Below, piece by piece: positions 61,481-64,000 of a stretch of 64,000 nt of DNA. Location: assembly GCA_963731615.1 (NCBI GenBank), contig CAVSWD010000001.1, positions 124,001 to 188,000 of the forward strand, given 5' to 3'. The stretch's first letter is position 1, and each line of letters opens with the position of its first letter. The stretch comes from Gaiellasilicea sp963731615. Its GTDB lineage: Bacteria; Actinomycetota; Thermoleophilia; Gaiellales; Gaiellaceae. The position numbers and the translations under genes were made by a program. The notes beneath the pieces were generated by a model. The model searched no databases. It had not been told where the DNA came from and worked only from the letters and a program-made list of their open reading frames with translations.

Positions 61481-62504
61481 TCAGGATAGTCGGAGCGCGT
61501 CGAGCAGCAACTCGGCCGGCAGGCCGTGCGCGGTGTTCCCGTCCCGGCCGGTCATCGTCGGGGCGGCGAGCAGCGCGTTCAGGATCGACTCCTCGACCGC
61601 GTCGATCACCGCCTCGTAGATCGAATCGATCCGGAGGTCGTTCAGCATCCGCAGCGGCAGCTCGGCCTGCTCGGAGTCGAGCCCACGGTTGCCGGTGGCG
61701 AAGCAGAAGCCGAAGTCGCCGCTCGTGTGCTCGCCCATGCCGCCGGTGCGCGCGATCCCGAAGCCGACCCGCCGCGCGACGTGCTCGCACTGGATCGGCA
61801 GGAGCGGAGCGTCGGTACCGACGAGGGCGATGATCGAGCCGGCGCCTGCCGCCGCTTCGCTCACGGGGAGCGGCACCGCCTCAGGCCCGATCCGCTCGCC
61901 GACCGGAACACCGTTCACCCGCAGCCGGCTGCGACGGCCGTGGTTCGCCTGCACGAGGACGCCGACGGTCCAGCCGTCCTCGACGACGCGTGAGGCGGTC
62001 CCGATCCCGCCCTTGAAGCCGTGGCAGACCATGCCGGTGCCGCCGCCGACCGAGCCTTCACGCAACCGGGCCGCCCGCGGCGTCGGCGAACGCGCTCGCG
62101 ACGTGCTCGGGCTTGACGTGGGCGCCGTTGATGTCGTTCAGCAGGCCGTCCCAGGTCTCGCCGACGACCGGCAGGCTCCAGTCCCGTTCGCCCAGCGACA
62201 TCCGGGCGGCGATCGCGTCCCGGACGACGCCCACCGAGTGCGTGTTCGTGAGCCCGATCGGAGTCGTCAGCAGACCGGAGTCGCGAACCCATTCGAGCCC
62301 GGTCAGCTCGCCGTTGCCGTTGATCCGGTGCGCTCCCGCGAAAGCGCAGGTGGCGGGAGGCACGACAACGGTGACGCCCGTGCGGACGCTTTCGCCCTCA
62401 ATCAGCGTCGCGTGGCCGACAGCGATCCCGGGCACGTCCGTGATCGCGTCGGCGGGGCCGGACGGGAGCCGGCCGATGTCGATGCCGAGCTCCCGAGCGC
62501 GCAC
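61481..62504 (-). CDS. P1-family peptidase (DmpA-type L-aminopeptidase/D-esterase), one frameshift
   Basis: GTG start at 62504 with ITDVPGIAVGHATL, the family N-terminus. One extra G near 62060 breaks the frame exactly before EGSVGGGTGM, the autocleavage/nucleophile site where Ser follows Gly. After it, MVCHGFKGGIGTASR and the rest run to 61481. The corrected length is about 341 residues. DmpA-type enzymes self-cleave into two chains and hydrolyse N-terminal amino acids or D-amino-acid esters. Divergent from pckA with 51 bp between starts. Confidence 0.82.
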
Positions 62505-62555
62505 GCTGCGAGCGTAACCCCGACCCGGAACCCCGCGAGCACCTACCATGCACGC

Positions 62556-64000
<1,445 letters not shown>

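Overview
The window is GC-rich, single-origin bacterial chromosome with many GTG starts and dense operons in which one gene's stop overlaps the next gene's start by 4 bp (ATGA, GTGA, TTGA). Gene content points to a high-GC actinobacterium, most likely class Thermoleophilia. The pointers are Xer recombinases, a Rv0889c-like second citrate synthase, biotin carboxylase-BCCP fused with a separate carboxyltransferase, NarL-type regulators, and several small Cys-rich proteins. This assignment is inference from content; no rRNA, tRNA, phage, IS or CRISPR was seen.

Layout. 1-7.3 kb: a broken MMPL transporter, a PAP2 membrane enzyme, and two-component genes (a cyclase-receiver-LuxR fusion, a PAS histidine kinase with its N-terminus frameshifted, a receiver-only regulator). 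7.4-12.6 kb: a gabT-potADBC operon for GABA and polyamine use. 12.6-23.4 kb: the standout locus, a four-gene signalling operon on the minus strand. It encodes a soluble hybrid kinase of about 2,335 residues with 13 perfect-length 92-residue poly-HAMP repeats and three receivers, then CheR, a receiver-less CheB, and a second receiver-PAS-GAF-PAS kinase. No chemoreceptor, CheA or CheW is nearby. 23.5-30.3 kb: a PLP sulfur-amino-acid-type enzyme, a phosphoribosyltransferase, an acyl-CoA carboxylase carboxyltransferase, an HTH-TOBE regulator with an operator-like repeat over its start codon, a Tat-exported ferritin-like protein, and a modABC block full of frameshifts.

30.3-37.7 kb: a GGDEF-HD-GYP protein led by a 35-residue Trp-rich peptide, an AccE-like ORF, a CxxC small protein, pgsA, the biotin carboxylase/BCCP, a sucrase/ferredoxin-like protein, and a JmjC-type oxygenase overlapping a 55-residue Asp-rich peptide. 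37.7-53 kb: central metabolism, with sucC-methyltransferase-sucD, ahcY, an RNA helicase, an aminotransferase, PDZ-Lon protease, an SDR, mdh, icd, two citrate synthases, purE and purK. 53-64 kb: two adjacent Xer-type recombinases, a secreted glycosidase-like protein, a secreted subtilisin with three Asp-rich repeats, an alpha/beta hydrolase, PlsC, an ABC exporter, a cupredoxin lipoprotein, a P1-family peptidase, and the start of pckA.

Single-base frameshifts occur at many places (1-1.4, 6.5-6.7, 27.9-30.1, 42.0, 44.0-44.4, 47.2, 53.65, 55.2, 61.3, 62.06 kb). The protein sequence stays well conserved on both sides of each shift, so uncorrected sequencing indels are the likelier cause for most. 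They are annotated as whole genes with the break described.
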